64,000 bases of DNA, from positions 52,622 through 116,621 of the forward strand of contig JBBSGB010000008.1 in assembly GCA_038254545.1 (NCBI GenBank), in the 5' to 3' direction. Origin of the DNA: CAHJXF01 sp038254545 (GTDB lineage: Bacteria > Pseudomonadota > Gammaproteobacteria > Burkholderiales > Burkholderiaceae_D). The position numbers and the translations under genes are program-made. Position 1 is the stretch's first letter, and the number at the start of each line of letters is the position of its first letter. The notes beneath the pieces were generated by a model that did no database searches, was not told where the DNA came from, and was given only the letters and a program-made list of their open reading frames with translations. Below are positions 42,881 to 50,817 of the stretch, in pieces.

Positions 42881-43089
42881 GCAGATCCTTGCAGCTGCTC
42901 GATGCCTGCCTCGCGCGACATTTCGCTCGATGACGAGGAAGACGAAATCGCAGCGACCTGCTGCTCGCTCTGGAGTACATCCGAAGCACGCGTCGGCATC
43001 GCGATGAATCCCGCCGCCGCCGTCGCGACGATCACCCATGCGGTGTATGCCAGGACGCCTTGGATGAGTTCGACGTTGATGAATGGCAT
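42847..43089 (-). CDS. Small chimeric ORF: tautomerase N-terminus joined to a membrane-type segment
   Basis: 80 residues. It opens MPFINVELIQGV, nearly the same 12 residues as the tautomerase downstream (MPFINVKLIEGV), with an AGGAG site. It then changes to LAYTAWVIVATAAAGFIAMP, one membrane-spanning helix, and a serine-rich tail (AISSSSSSSEMSREAGIEQL). No tautomerase core follows. I do not recognise the second part. The fusion looks like a recombination product; whether it is made as a protein is unknown. Confidence 0.45.
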   Translation of the reverse strand: MPFINVELIQGVLAYTAWVIVATAAAGFIAMPTRASDVLQSEQQVAAISSSSSSSEMSREAGIEQLQGSAVDDARTIEQA

Positions 43090-43410
43090 GGTGTAGCTCC
43101 TGGGTGCGTTCGGTTTTGCGCAGGGGATCGGATGACGATCTCGCTGCGAAGGGCGATGCCCGCAAGCCCCCCGTCCTGCGTGCATTGAAGCGCTCCACCC
43201 CGATCGACGTCCTGCTCGAACGTCGCTCGCGCCTGCTCGATCGTCCTCGCGTCGGCGAGCGCGGTCCGTGAACTTGCGTGGCGTCCGCGATTGCTGCTCG
43301 ATCGTCCGATCGAGCCGGCTTGCGTCCTTGCACCCTTGAAGCGACACGTCGAGGCACTCACAATCAAAGGCCGAGCACGCAACCACCGTAACCATCACCT
43401 GGAATTATTC
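43090..43410. other. Non-coding region with repeat copy 2
   Basis: 321 bp before the hydrolase gene. It holds the second ~90-bp repeat copy (43171-43260) and a shorter echo of its end at 43286-43325 (TGCTCGATCGTCCGATCGAG). The reverse strand reads fragments such as ADARTIEQARATFEQDV that recall the tail of the small ORF at 42847, so this seems to be decayed repeats of that unit. No intact gene. Confidence 0.5.
43171..43260. repeat. ~90-bp imperfect direct repeat, copy 2
   Basis: Partner of 42791-42880, 380 bp away in the same orientation. It sits upstream of the chimeric tautomerase start at 43089. Confidence 0.6.
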
Positions 43411-44208
43411 ATGTCGTTTGCGACCCCTTACTTCCGCGAGGCCGGCTCCGGTCCCGGGGTCGTCTGCCTGCACTCGAACGCGAGCAGTTCGAGTCAGTGG
43501 CGTGCGCTGATCGAGATCCTCGCGCCCAGGTTCCACATGCTGGCGGCTGACTCGTATGGAGCAGGCAAGAGTCCGGCATGGCCAACCGACCACGCGGTTC
43601 GGCTTGCCGACGAAGTGACACTGCTAGAGCCGGTCTTCGCCCGCGCGGGGAAACCCTTTGCACTGGTCGCACATTCCTATGGCGCGGCGGTGGCGCTGGT
43701 TGCAGCCGTATCGCAACCCCATCGGATCCGCGCATTGGTCTTGTACGAGCCCACGCTCTTCGCGTTGCTCGATGCGGAGGGGCCTTCGCCGAATGAGGCC
43801 GATGGCATCCGCGGCGCAGTGGCTGGATCGGTTGCCGCGCTGGACGCCGGCAATCCGGCAGGCGCGGCCGAATGCTTCATCGATTTCTGGATGGGCAAGG
43901 GCGCGTGGGATCGCACGCCTGAATCACGCAGGGGCCCCATTGCCGCCTCCGTGGCCAACGTGGGCGGTTGGGCCCAAGCACTGTTCGATGAACCCACTCC
44001 TCTGGCAGCATTCTCCGAGTTGAATGTTCCGGTCCTGTACATGATCGGCAAAGACTCGCCGCCCTCGTCGCGAGGCGTGGCTCGGCTGCTCACTGGCGTA
44101 TTGCCGCAGGTGCAGGTGGTCGAGTTCGAAGGCCTGGGTCACATGGGCCCGATCACGCAACCGGAGCTAGTCAACGAGGTCATTTCTCGCTTCCTCGATC
44201 GAGGCTGA
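43411..44208 (+). CDS. Alpha/beta hydrolase
   Basis: 265 residues from the ATG at 43411 (MSFATPYFREAGSGPGVVCL). The nucleophile elbow is AHSYGAA (Ser89), the acid lies in YMIGKDSPP and the histidine in EGLGHMGPITQPE. The oxyanion region is LHSNASSSSQW, with the HS.AS variant of HG. The overall type is that of 3-oxoadipate enol-lactonase or haloperoxidase-like hydrolases. Substrate unknown. Its 3' end overlaps the convergent methyltransferase gene by 42 bp. Confidence 0.88.
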   Translation: MSFATPYFREAGSGPGVVCLHSNASSSSQWRALIEILAPRFHMLAADSYGAGKSPAWPTDHAVRLADEVTLLEPVFARAGKPFALVAHSYGAAVALVAAVSQPHRIRALVLYEPTLFALLDAEGPSPNEADGIRGAVAGSVAALDAGNPAGAAECFIDFWMGKGAWDRTPESRRGPIAASVANVGGWAQALFDEPTPLAAFSELNVPVLYMIGKDSPPSSRGVARLLTGVLPQVQVVEFEGLGHMGPITQPELVNEVISRFLDRG

Positions 44209-45015
44209 CGCGGCAACGACGACGAACTCGCTCGGAACCCGATAGCCGCGATCGTGCCGCCAGGGTTCGATCACATCAACGTAGCGGGCGCGCACCCGCG
44301 TTCGAACATCGGCGCCGAAGCGCGACCAGGCCAGTGCGACCGGACCACCTGCGAAGGCAGCGTCGCAGGCCTCGTCGGCGTCGGCATACGTAAGCGTCCC
44401 AGCGATGCGACGCTGCTCGATGGCCTCGAACTTCGCGTCGGCGCACAGACGCGCCAGCGTGTCCGGCCGGCCAAGATGGAAGAACAGCGGACACACTTCG
44501 CTGGCAACCTCGTCATCTACGATCGCGAACAAGTCCGACCATCCGCACTGCGATCGTTCGCCCCATACGGCGACCACCATGCGACCGCTTGGCCGCAACA
44601 CCCGCCGCATTTCACGCAAGGCCCGTTCGGGCTCGGGCATGTACATGAGGCCCAGCGCGCACAGCACGACATCGAAGCTGGCATCGGGCAAGGCCAGCGC
44701 CTCTGCATCCATGCGCACAAAGCTGACGTTCGGCACCTGCCGTTCTGCGGCTCGCCGACTGGCGATATCGATCATCTGCCCGGACAGGTCGATGCCCAGC
44801 ACCTGCCCGCGCGGGCCGACCGCGCATGCGGCGTCGAACGTGACCAGCCCGCTGCCGCAGGCCACGTCGAGTACGCGTTGACCCGGCGCCAGCGACGCGC
44901 GCGCCAGCACCTCGGCATGGGCATCGGCCAGTTGCTTTCGCCAGAGCAGCTCGTAGTCGTCTGCCGCCAAGTCCCACCCGTAGCGCTGTACGCGCCGTTG
45001 CAGCCTCGCGTCCAT
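44167..45015 (-). CDS. Class I SAM-dependent methyltransferase (UbiE-like)
   Basis: 282 residues. Motif I VLDVACGSGLVTFDA, acidic loop GIDLSGQMIDIA, RMDAEALALPDASFDVV and PSGRMVVAVWGERSQCGWSD are typical of the Methyltransf_11/UbiE group. An N-terminal YGWDLAADDYELLW segment covers the active site. Substrate unknown. Related in type, but not in close sequence, to the methyltransferase at 41046. Confidence 0.88.
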   Translation of the reverse strand: MDARLQRRVQRYGWDLAADDYELLWRKQLADAHAEVLARASLAPGQRVLDVACGSGLVTFDAACAVGPRGQVLGIDLSGQMIDIASRRAAERQVPNVSFVRMDAEALALPDASFDVVLCALGLMYMPEPERALREMRRVLRPSGRMVVAVWGERSQCGWSDLFAIVDDEVASEVCPLFFHLGRPDTLARLCADAKFEAIEQRRIAGTLTYADADEACDAAFAGGPVALAWSRFGADVRTRVRARYVDVIEPWRHDRGYRVPSEFVVVAASASIEEARNDLVD

Positions 45016-45081
45016 GTTCGGATGCGCTTGATGATCGGCTTTAAGGCCGGGCTCAGCGTCGCGTGACGGCGGACGACATGC

Positions 45082-45354
45082 CTACTCCGCCGTCGTGGGA
45101 TCGATGGTTGACGCGACTTGGGAAACGCTATTTGCGGGGAAGCCGCCCAACTTGGCGTGTTCCCTGATGAGCTCCTCGGTCGGCGCGATATACACGCAGT
45201 AAATCTTATCGCCCGTGACGTAGCTTTGAAGCCACTGCACTTGCGATCCCAACTGGCTCAGAGCCCTGTTGGACTTTTGCGAGATCGCTTTCAGGTCTCG
45301 CTCCGAAAGTTTTCCAGCTCCGGGAATCTCGCGCTCGATGACGAACTTGGGCAT
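45082..45354 (-). CDS. DUF4242 (SCO4226-like) nickel-binding-type protein
   Basis: 90 residues from the ATG at 45354. MPKFVIEREIPGAGKLSERD, LGSQVQWLQSYVTGDKIYCV and APTEELIREHAKLGGFPANS match the DUF4242 family; the Streptomyces member SCO4226 binds nickel. The HAKLGGFPAN end is the conserved part. Role unknown. A long leader of about 360 bp precedes it. Confidence 0.88.
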   Translation of the reverse strand: MPKFVIEREIPGAGKLSERDLKAISQKSNRALSQLGSQVQWLQSYVTGDKIYCVYIAPTEELIREHAKLGGFPANSVSQVASTIDPTTAE

Positions 45355-45718
45355 GGCAATCTCCATTGGTGAAATTCGGGGCATACGGTTTGTTGCGCAC
45401 GGACCGGTGCGATGAACCTGCTGCCTGACGTGCCGCATGCGACGCAACTATCGCGCGCGGGCACGCGGCGTCCTGCCTGCGCGTCTCCAAAGCCTGCCCG
45501 AACGTCTTCGTTTCGTCGAGCATGGGCTTGAACGCCTATTGTTTCTCGAGTTGCGCCCGTCCCGCCGTCCTCGTGTCATCGGCGGGTTCGGGACCACGTG
45601 CCTGGAATCCGGAATTGCTATCCGATCGTCCGGTTGATCGGCACCGGCCCTCCCGCCTCTTGGCGTCGCACGCCGAGACGCTCACAATCGAGCCATCGAA
45701 CGGCCCGGGAGGACGGTC
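45355..45718. other. Long leader region between DUF4242 and OsmC genes
   Basis: 364 bp between divergent starts. The reverse strand holds a stop-ended stretch (ADDTRTAGRAQLEKQ) that loosely resembles the repeat-unit tail DDARTIEQA at 42850 and 43240; CTCACAATC near 45690 also recurs at 43359. No gene is recognised. Confidence 0.4.
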
Positions 45719-46261
45719 ATGACAACGCAAGACCTGGCGGCGGCTTTGCAACGCGCGACGACGGTCTTCCAGCGCCGCCCCGAAGCCGGTCTTCATGACG
45801 ACGCACCGGCCGCCGCCCGCTGGGAAGGCGGCACGCGAGTCGTGGCGAGCCATGCCAACGGCACGCAGATATCGAGCGACATGCCGAGCGAACTCGGTGG
45901 CAGCGGCGATCGGATCACGCCGGGCTGGCTGTTTCGCGCGGGCCTCGCATCCTGTTCGGCCACTTCCATCGCGATGGCCGCGGCCGCCGAGGGAATTGCG
46001 CTGACAGCACTCGAAGTGCGGGCCAGCAGCCGGTCGGACACGCGGGGCGTGCTCGGCATGGCCGATGCCGGAGGCGCACCGGTGCAAGCCGGACCGCGCG
46101 ACGTGCAACTGACGGTCCGGATCTCCGCGCCCGGGGTCGCGCCGGAGCGACTGCGGGCTCTGGTCGAAGACGGTCTGCGCCGCTCGCCTATTCCCAACGC
46201 GGTACAGAACGCAACGCCATTGGCGTTGCACATCGACCTCGACGTCGAGCAAGCCGCATAG
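45719..46261 (+). CDS. OsmC-like protein with a single cysteine
   Basis: 180 residues. OsmC fold: PGWLFRAGLASCSATSIAMA holds the one cysteine (residue 79). At the place of the second catalytic cysteine the sequence is RRSPIPNAVQNATP, with serine instead of cysteine, so the usual two-cysteine peroxidase cycle is not possible. It may be a one-cysteine peroxidase or a non-catalytic binding protein. Strong GGGAGGA site. The AraC gene begins 14 bp after its stop. Confidence 0.82.
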   Translation: MTTQDLAAALQRATTVFQRRPEAGLHDDAPAAARWEGGTRVVASHANGTQISSDMPSELGGSGDRITPGWLFRAGLASCSATSIAMAAAAEGIALTALEVRASSRSDTRGVLGMADAGGAPVQAGPRDVQLTVRISAPGVAPERLRALVEDGLRRSPIPNAVQNATPLALHIDLDVEQAA

Positions 46262-46275
46262 GTCGACGCCCGATC

Positions 46276-47253
46276 ATGGATGCGCTATCGGAAACCCTTC
46301 GCGTCGTGCGCCTGGTCGGCGCCATCTTCATCCAGGGCCGGTTCACCGCGCCCTGGTGTTATCAATCGCCCAGCGCGCACACGGCAGCACCGCTGCTCGA
46401 ACCCGGTGCCGAGCGCGTGGTGATCTTCCACCTGATCACCGAGGGCGAATGCTTCGTCGAGTTGGACGGCCAGCCGCCGATGCGTCTCGTCGCAGGCGAC
46501 GCGGTCATCTTCCCGCAGGGTCATGCGCATCGCATGACCTCCGAACCGGGCCTGCTGCCAGCGGCTGGCTCGCGCCTCGATGCGGTATTTTCGCGTCGTC
46601 CGCGCCAACTGGCCTACGGGGGCGGCGGAGCGACCACGCGTCTGGTGTGCGGCTACCTGGCCTGCGATGCCCGGCTCGCCCGCATGTTGCTCGCCGGACT
46701 GCCGCCCGTGGTGCGCGTCAATGTGCGTGGATCGAATGCCGGCATCTGGCTCGAAGCCTCGGTGCGCTATGCGCTGGCCGAGGCACGCTCGCCGCGGCCC
46801 GGCGGCGCCGGAGTGCTGGCGAAGCTGGCCGAGGTGTTGTTCATCGAAGTGCTGCGCCTTTACATGAACGAGCAAAGCGTCGGCCGCACCGGATGGCTGG
46901 CGGGGCTGGGCGATCGCATCGTGGGCGCCACGCTGAACGCGCTGCATCAGCGTCCTGCCCATGCCTGGACGCTGGAGGAGTTGGCACGCACCGCCGGCAC
47001 TTCGAGGTCGGTACTCGCCGAACGCTTTCAACACCTGGTGGGGAGCTCGCCGATGCAGTACCTGATGCAGTGGCGCATGCTGCTCGCTGCCAATCTCCTG
47101 TCGCGCAGCAATGCGCCGCTGGCGCGCATTGCCGAGGACGTGGGCTACCAGACCGATACCGCTTTCAGCCGCGCATTCAGGCGCGAGTACGGCGCACCGC
47201 CGGCGGCCTGGCGTCGCAGCCAATCGACGCGCGAGCAACGCTCGTTGACGTAG
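46276..47253 (+). CDS. AraC-family regulator with cupin sensor domain
   Basis: 325 residues. The N-terminal cupin_6 domain (ALSETLRVVRLVGAIFIQGRF, then EGECFVELDGQPPMRLVAGDAVIFPQGHAHRM by region ~50-95) is followed by two helix-turn-helix motifs (WTLEELARTAGTSRSVLAERF, PLARIAEDVGYQTDTAFSRA). This type usually controls a nearby oxidoreductase gene. It probably shares an operon with the OsmC-like gene. The inducer is unknown. Confidence 0.9.
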   Translation: MDALSETLRVVRLVGAIFIQGRFTAPWCYQSPSAHTAAPLLEPGAERVVIFHLITEGECFVELDGQPPMRLVAGDAVIFPQGHAHRMTSEPGLLPAAGSRLDAVFSRRPRQLAYGGGGATTRLVCGYLACDARLARMLLAGLPPVVRVNVRGSNAGIWLEASVRYALAEARSPRPGGAGVLAKLAEVLFIEVLRLYMNEQSVGRTGWLAGLGDRIVGATLNALHQRPAHAWTLEELARTAGTSRSVLAERFQHLVGSSPMQYLMQWRMLLAANLLSRSNAPLARIAEDVGYQTDTAFSRAFRREYGAPPAAWRRSQSTREQRSLT

Positions 47254-47262
47254 TAGCGCTGG

Positions 47263-48971
47263 TCAACTGCGCTGTTGGGGCTGATCGGCCGCTGCAGTAG
47301 CCGCCACCGCCAGCGCCGCATCCAGATCGGGCAGGATGTTCTGTGCACCGAGTGTCGCTACGAAACCCGAGCGATGGATCATGTGGAGCGGCTGCTCGGT
47401 GAAATCGCACAACAGCAGCTCGATGCCTTGTCGCGTCAGTGTGCGTTTCAACTGGGAGAGCGCATCGAGCCCCGAGTTGTCCATCGAGATCAGTCGATGG
47501 GCTTCGAGGACCAACGCCTTCGTGCCGGCTGGAAGCGACAGCCCGATCGCTTCGATCTTGGACACGGCGCCGAAGAAGAGCGCGCCGTACAGGCGCATCA
47601 CGCACACCTTCGACGTCGACGCGGCATGCGGCTCGACGCGAAACAGCATGCTCATGCGATAGATGAAGAATCCGCACGCGAGCACCAGGCCGACCTGGAC
47701 CGCCACCGTGAGATCCAGGATCACCGTCAGGAGGAAGGTCGACAACAGCACCGTGCGATACGGCACGCTGAAGTGGCGCAGTCGCGAAAACTCGTGCCAC
47801 TCGCCCATGTTCCACGCGACGAACAGCATGATTCCCGCGAGCACCGCGAGCGGCACGTACTCGGCCAGCGGCGCGGCAACCAGAACGATGATCAAGAGCG
47901 TCACCGAGTGGATGATTCCGGCGACCGGCGTGTGCGCCCCTGCGCGCACGTTCGTGACCGTGCGAGCGATCGTGCCGGTGGCCGGCATGCCGCCGAAGAA
48001 GGGCGCCACGATGTTCGCGATGCCTTGCGCCATCAGCTCCTGATTGGGATCGTGGCGAGGCGCGTCGATCAGGTTGTCGGCGACGCGCGCGCACAGCAGC
48101 GACTCGACCGCACCGAGCATCGCGATGGTGATGGTCGGTATCAGGAGTTGCTTGGCGCTTTCCCAACTGAAGGGCGGAAGCGCGAGCGTAGGCAGTCCCT
48201 GTGGAATGCCGCCGAAGCGCGAACCGATCGTCTCGACCGGCAGGTTCAGCAGCGTCGCGACGATGGTCAGCGTGACCAGCGCGACGATCGGGCCGGGCAT
48301 GCGCGCAGCGGTCTTGAGCGTGACGCCTTCGAGTGCCCGCCCCGTCAGCAACTTGCCTGGCGAAAACAGGCGCGGCCAGAAGAAGAGTCCCGCCAGGCAC
48401 AGCACGCCGATACCGAACGCATAGGGATTGAACGTGTCGATGTGGATCGCGTATGAATCTGCGCGAAGAAGTCGGCCGGCAGTTTGTCAATCTTCAATCC
48501 CAGCAGATCGCGAACCTGTGAGAGCGCGATCAGCACCGCGATGCCGTTGGTAAAGCCGATGATGATGGTCACCGGCATGTAGCGCACCAGCCCACCGAGC
48601 CGCAACGCGCCCATCGCCATCAGCAGGATGCCGGCCAGTACCGTGGCGATCAGCAGGTTGGTAAGCCCGTAACGCTGGACGATGCCGAACACGATCACGA
48701 TGAACGCGCCCGCAGGCCCGCCGACCTGCACGCTCGATCCGCCCAGCGCCGAGATCAGCGCACCGGCGATGATCGCAGTGAAGATGCCTTGCTCGGGCTT
48801 CAGGCCCGACGCGATCGCGAAGGCCATCGCCAGCGGCAATGCGACCACAGCGACCGTCACGCCCGCGCCCAGATCGCGAAAGAAGATCTCGCGCGTATAA
48901 CCGCGCAGAGAATCGAGCAGCCGCGGATGAAAGCGCTGGAACGTGAAGGGGAAGCGATGCGGTCGCGGCAT
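47263..48971 (-). pseudogene. SulP-family anion transporter, frameshifted in the membrane domain
   Basis: From the ATG at 48971 (MPRPHRFPFTFQRFHPRL). The first frame has IFFRDLGAGVTVAVVALPLA, GGSSVQVGGPAGAFIVIVFG and GFTNGIAVLIALSQVRDLLG. Near 48450-48455 the frame changes to AIHIDTFNPYAFGIGVLCLA, and continues with the rest of the membrane part and a complete C-terminal STAS domain (VLEAHRLISMDNSGLDALSQ). One lost base explains it. SulP proteins take up sulfate or bicarbonate. The 49-kb sulfite dehydrogenase is next door. Confidence 0.85.
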
Positions 48972-49222
48972 GAATGCTTGGCTCGACGCACACACGCGCC
49001 CGATAGCGCGTATGACATCAAAGCGCGAGTCTAGTACCGCTCACACATGAAGGGCCGCTGCAGCATTGGCGCCACGAATCGCTACCGCAAATGTCGTGCA
49101 CAAGAGGCTGTGCACGAGAGCCGCCCTTTGCATCACAATGCGCGAGTGGACAAAGACGCCGACCACGCCCCGGGCAAGACTTTGCACACGAGTCGACGCA
49201 CATCGACAACCAGGGAGACACG

Positions 49223-50452
49223 ATGAAATCCAGCACCAACCGCCTGCGTCGCAGGCTGTTAGCCGGCGGCGCGGGAGCGCTTGCGACTGCCGGCCTCGGC
49301 CCATTCGGCCGCGCCGCGTTCGCGCAGGCCGCGACCACCGAGATGCAGTTCGCCAACGGCCATCGCAACCTCGTCGCGTATCCCGAGAAGCGGCCCTTGA
49401 TCGTGATGACGTCGCGGCCTCCGCAGCTCGAGACGCCGTTCGAAGTGTTCAACGAAGGCGTCATCACGCCGAACGACGCCTTCTTCGTGCGCTACCACAA
49501 CGCCGGTCTTCCGGCCTCGATCGACGGCGACAAGCACGTCATCAAGATCGGCGGCAATGCGATCGGCAAGCCCTATCAGCTCACGATGGCCGAGTTGAAA
49601 ACGCAGTTCAAGCCGGTGGAACTGGTGGCAGTGAACCAGTGCTCGGGCAACGGCCGAGGCTTCTTCAATCCGCGCGTGACCGGCGGCCAGAGCGGCAACG
49701 GAACGATGGGCAACGCACGCTGGGTGGGCGTGCTGCTGAAGGACGTGCTGGTTCGCGCCGAGCCGGGCAACAACGCCAAGCAGGTCACGTTCAACGGCCT
49801 CGACACCGCGCTCATGGGAGGCGGCGATTTCGTCAAGGCGCTCGACGTGGCTCACGCGATGGATGGCGAAGTGATGATCGCCTACCAGATGAACGGCGCC
49901 GACATTCCGATGTTGAACGGCTACCCGGTCAAGCTGGTCGTGCCCGGGTACTACGGCACCTACTGGATGAAGCACCTGTCGGAGATCGAGGTCGTCGACC
50001 GGGTGTTCGACGGCTTCTGGATGAAACCCGCGTACCGCGTGCCGGACAACCCGTGCATGTGCGTCGAACCGGGTACCGCACCTGCTGCGACACGGCCGAT
50101 CGGCCGTTTCAACGTGCGCTCGTTCATCACGTCGATTCAAAGCGGCGGCCGATTGCCTGCGGGCAACGCGACTACGATTCACGGGATCGCGTTCGACGGC
50201 GGCCAAGGCATCCGTGAAGTCGCGGTCTCGACCGATGGTGGCCAGACGTGGCGTGAAGCCAAGCTGGGCGCCGACCTGGGCCGCTATTCGTTTCGCGAAT
50301 TCACGTTCGGCTTCACGCCCGACAAGGGCAGCCATGACTTGCGCGCGCGCGCGTGGAATCGCTCGGGCCAGAGCCAACCGATGGACGCGTTGTGGCAGCC
50401 CTCGGGCTACATGCGCAACGTCGTCGAGTCCGTCAAGATCACGGCCGCATGA
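49223..50452 (+). CDS. sorA: Sulfite dehydrogenase, molybdopterin subunit (SorA-like)
   Basis: 409 residues from the ATG at 49223 (GGGAGA site). A twin-arginine leader (NRLRRRLLAGGAGALATAG) implies export after cofactor loading. The Mo-ligand cysteine is C140 in AVNQCSGNGR, with FFVRYHNAG and GYPVKLVVPGYYGTYWMKHL as in sulfite-oxidase folds; a C-terminal Mo-co dimerisation domain follows (FDGGQGIREVAVSTDGGQTW). It oxidises sulfite to sulfate in the periplasm. The downstream c-type cytochrome fits SorB. It needs molybdenum, which the modABC system in this window can supply. Confidence 0.88.
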   Translation: MKSSTNRLRRRLLAGGAGALATAGLGPFGRAAFAQAATTEMQFANGHRNLVAYPEKRPLIVMTSRPPQLETPFEVFNEGVITPNDAFFVRYHNAGLPASIDGDKHVIKIGGNAIGKPYQLTMAELKTQFKPVELVAVNQCSGNGRGFFNPRVTGGQSGNGTMGNARWVGVLLKDVLVRAEPGNNAKQVTFNGLDTALMGGGDFVKALDVAHAMDGEVMIAYQMNGADIPMLNGYPVKLVVPGYYGTYWMKHLSEIEVVDRVFDGFWMKPAYRVPDNPCMCVEPGTAPAATRPIGRFNVRSFITSIQSGGRLPAGNATTIHGIAFDGGQGIREVAVSTDGGQTWREAKLGADLGRYSFREFTFGFTPDKGSHDLRARAWNRSGQSQPMDALWQPSGYMRNVVESVKITAA

Positions 50453-50463
50453 GGGAGCCAGAC

Positions 50464-50799
50464 ATGACACGCAAGCACCGCATCGCATCGACGATCTTCG
50501 TGACCGCGCTCGGATTCGCGGCCGTTTCCAGCGCGGGCTCGAAGACCATGGATCTTCCTCCCGACAGCACGCAGTTGAAGGCGAGCCCGCTGCCCGGCTA
50601 TGCGAAAACGCAGGCCAGCTGCACCGCCTGCCACTCGGCCGAATACATGCTGTATCAACCTTCGAGCGCGCCTCGCGCCTATTGGGACGCGATGGTCAAG
50701 CGCATGAAGACGGTGTTCCACGCGCCGGTCGATGACGCCGATATGCCGGCCATCGTCGATTACCTCGTCAAGACTTACGGCAACGAACAGGGGAAGTAA
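50464..50799 (+). CDS. sorB: Sulfite dehydrogenase cytochrome c subunit (SorB-like)
   Basis: 111 residues. A signal peptide ends at about residue 24; one haem c site, CTACH (53-57), and a C-terminal MPAIVDYLVKTYG helix. It accepts electrons from the molybdenum centre of SorA and passes them on. The gene starts 11 bp after sorA, and the two products normally form a heterodimer. Length matches SorB (about 90 residues mature). Confidence 0.9.
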   Translation: MTRKHRIASTIFVTALGFAAVSSAGSKTMDLPPDSTQLKASPLPGYAKTQASCTACHSAEYMLYQPSSAPRAYWDAMVKRMKTVFHAPVDDADMPAIVDYLVKTYGNEQGK

Positions 50800-50817
50800 T
50801 CTCGAGAGGGCGCCCGG

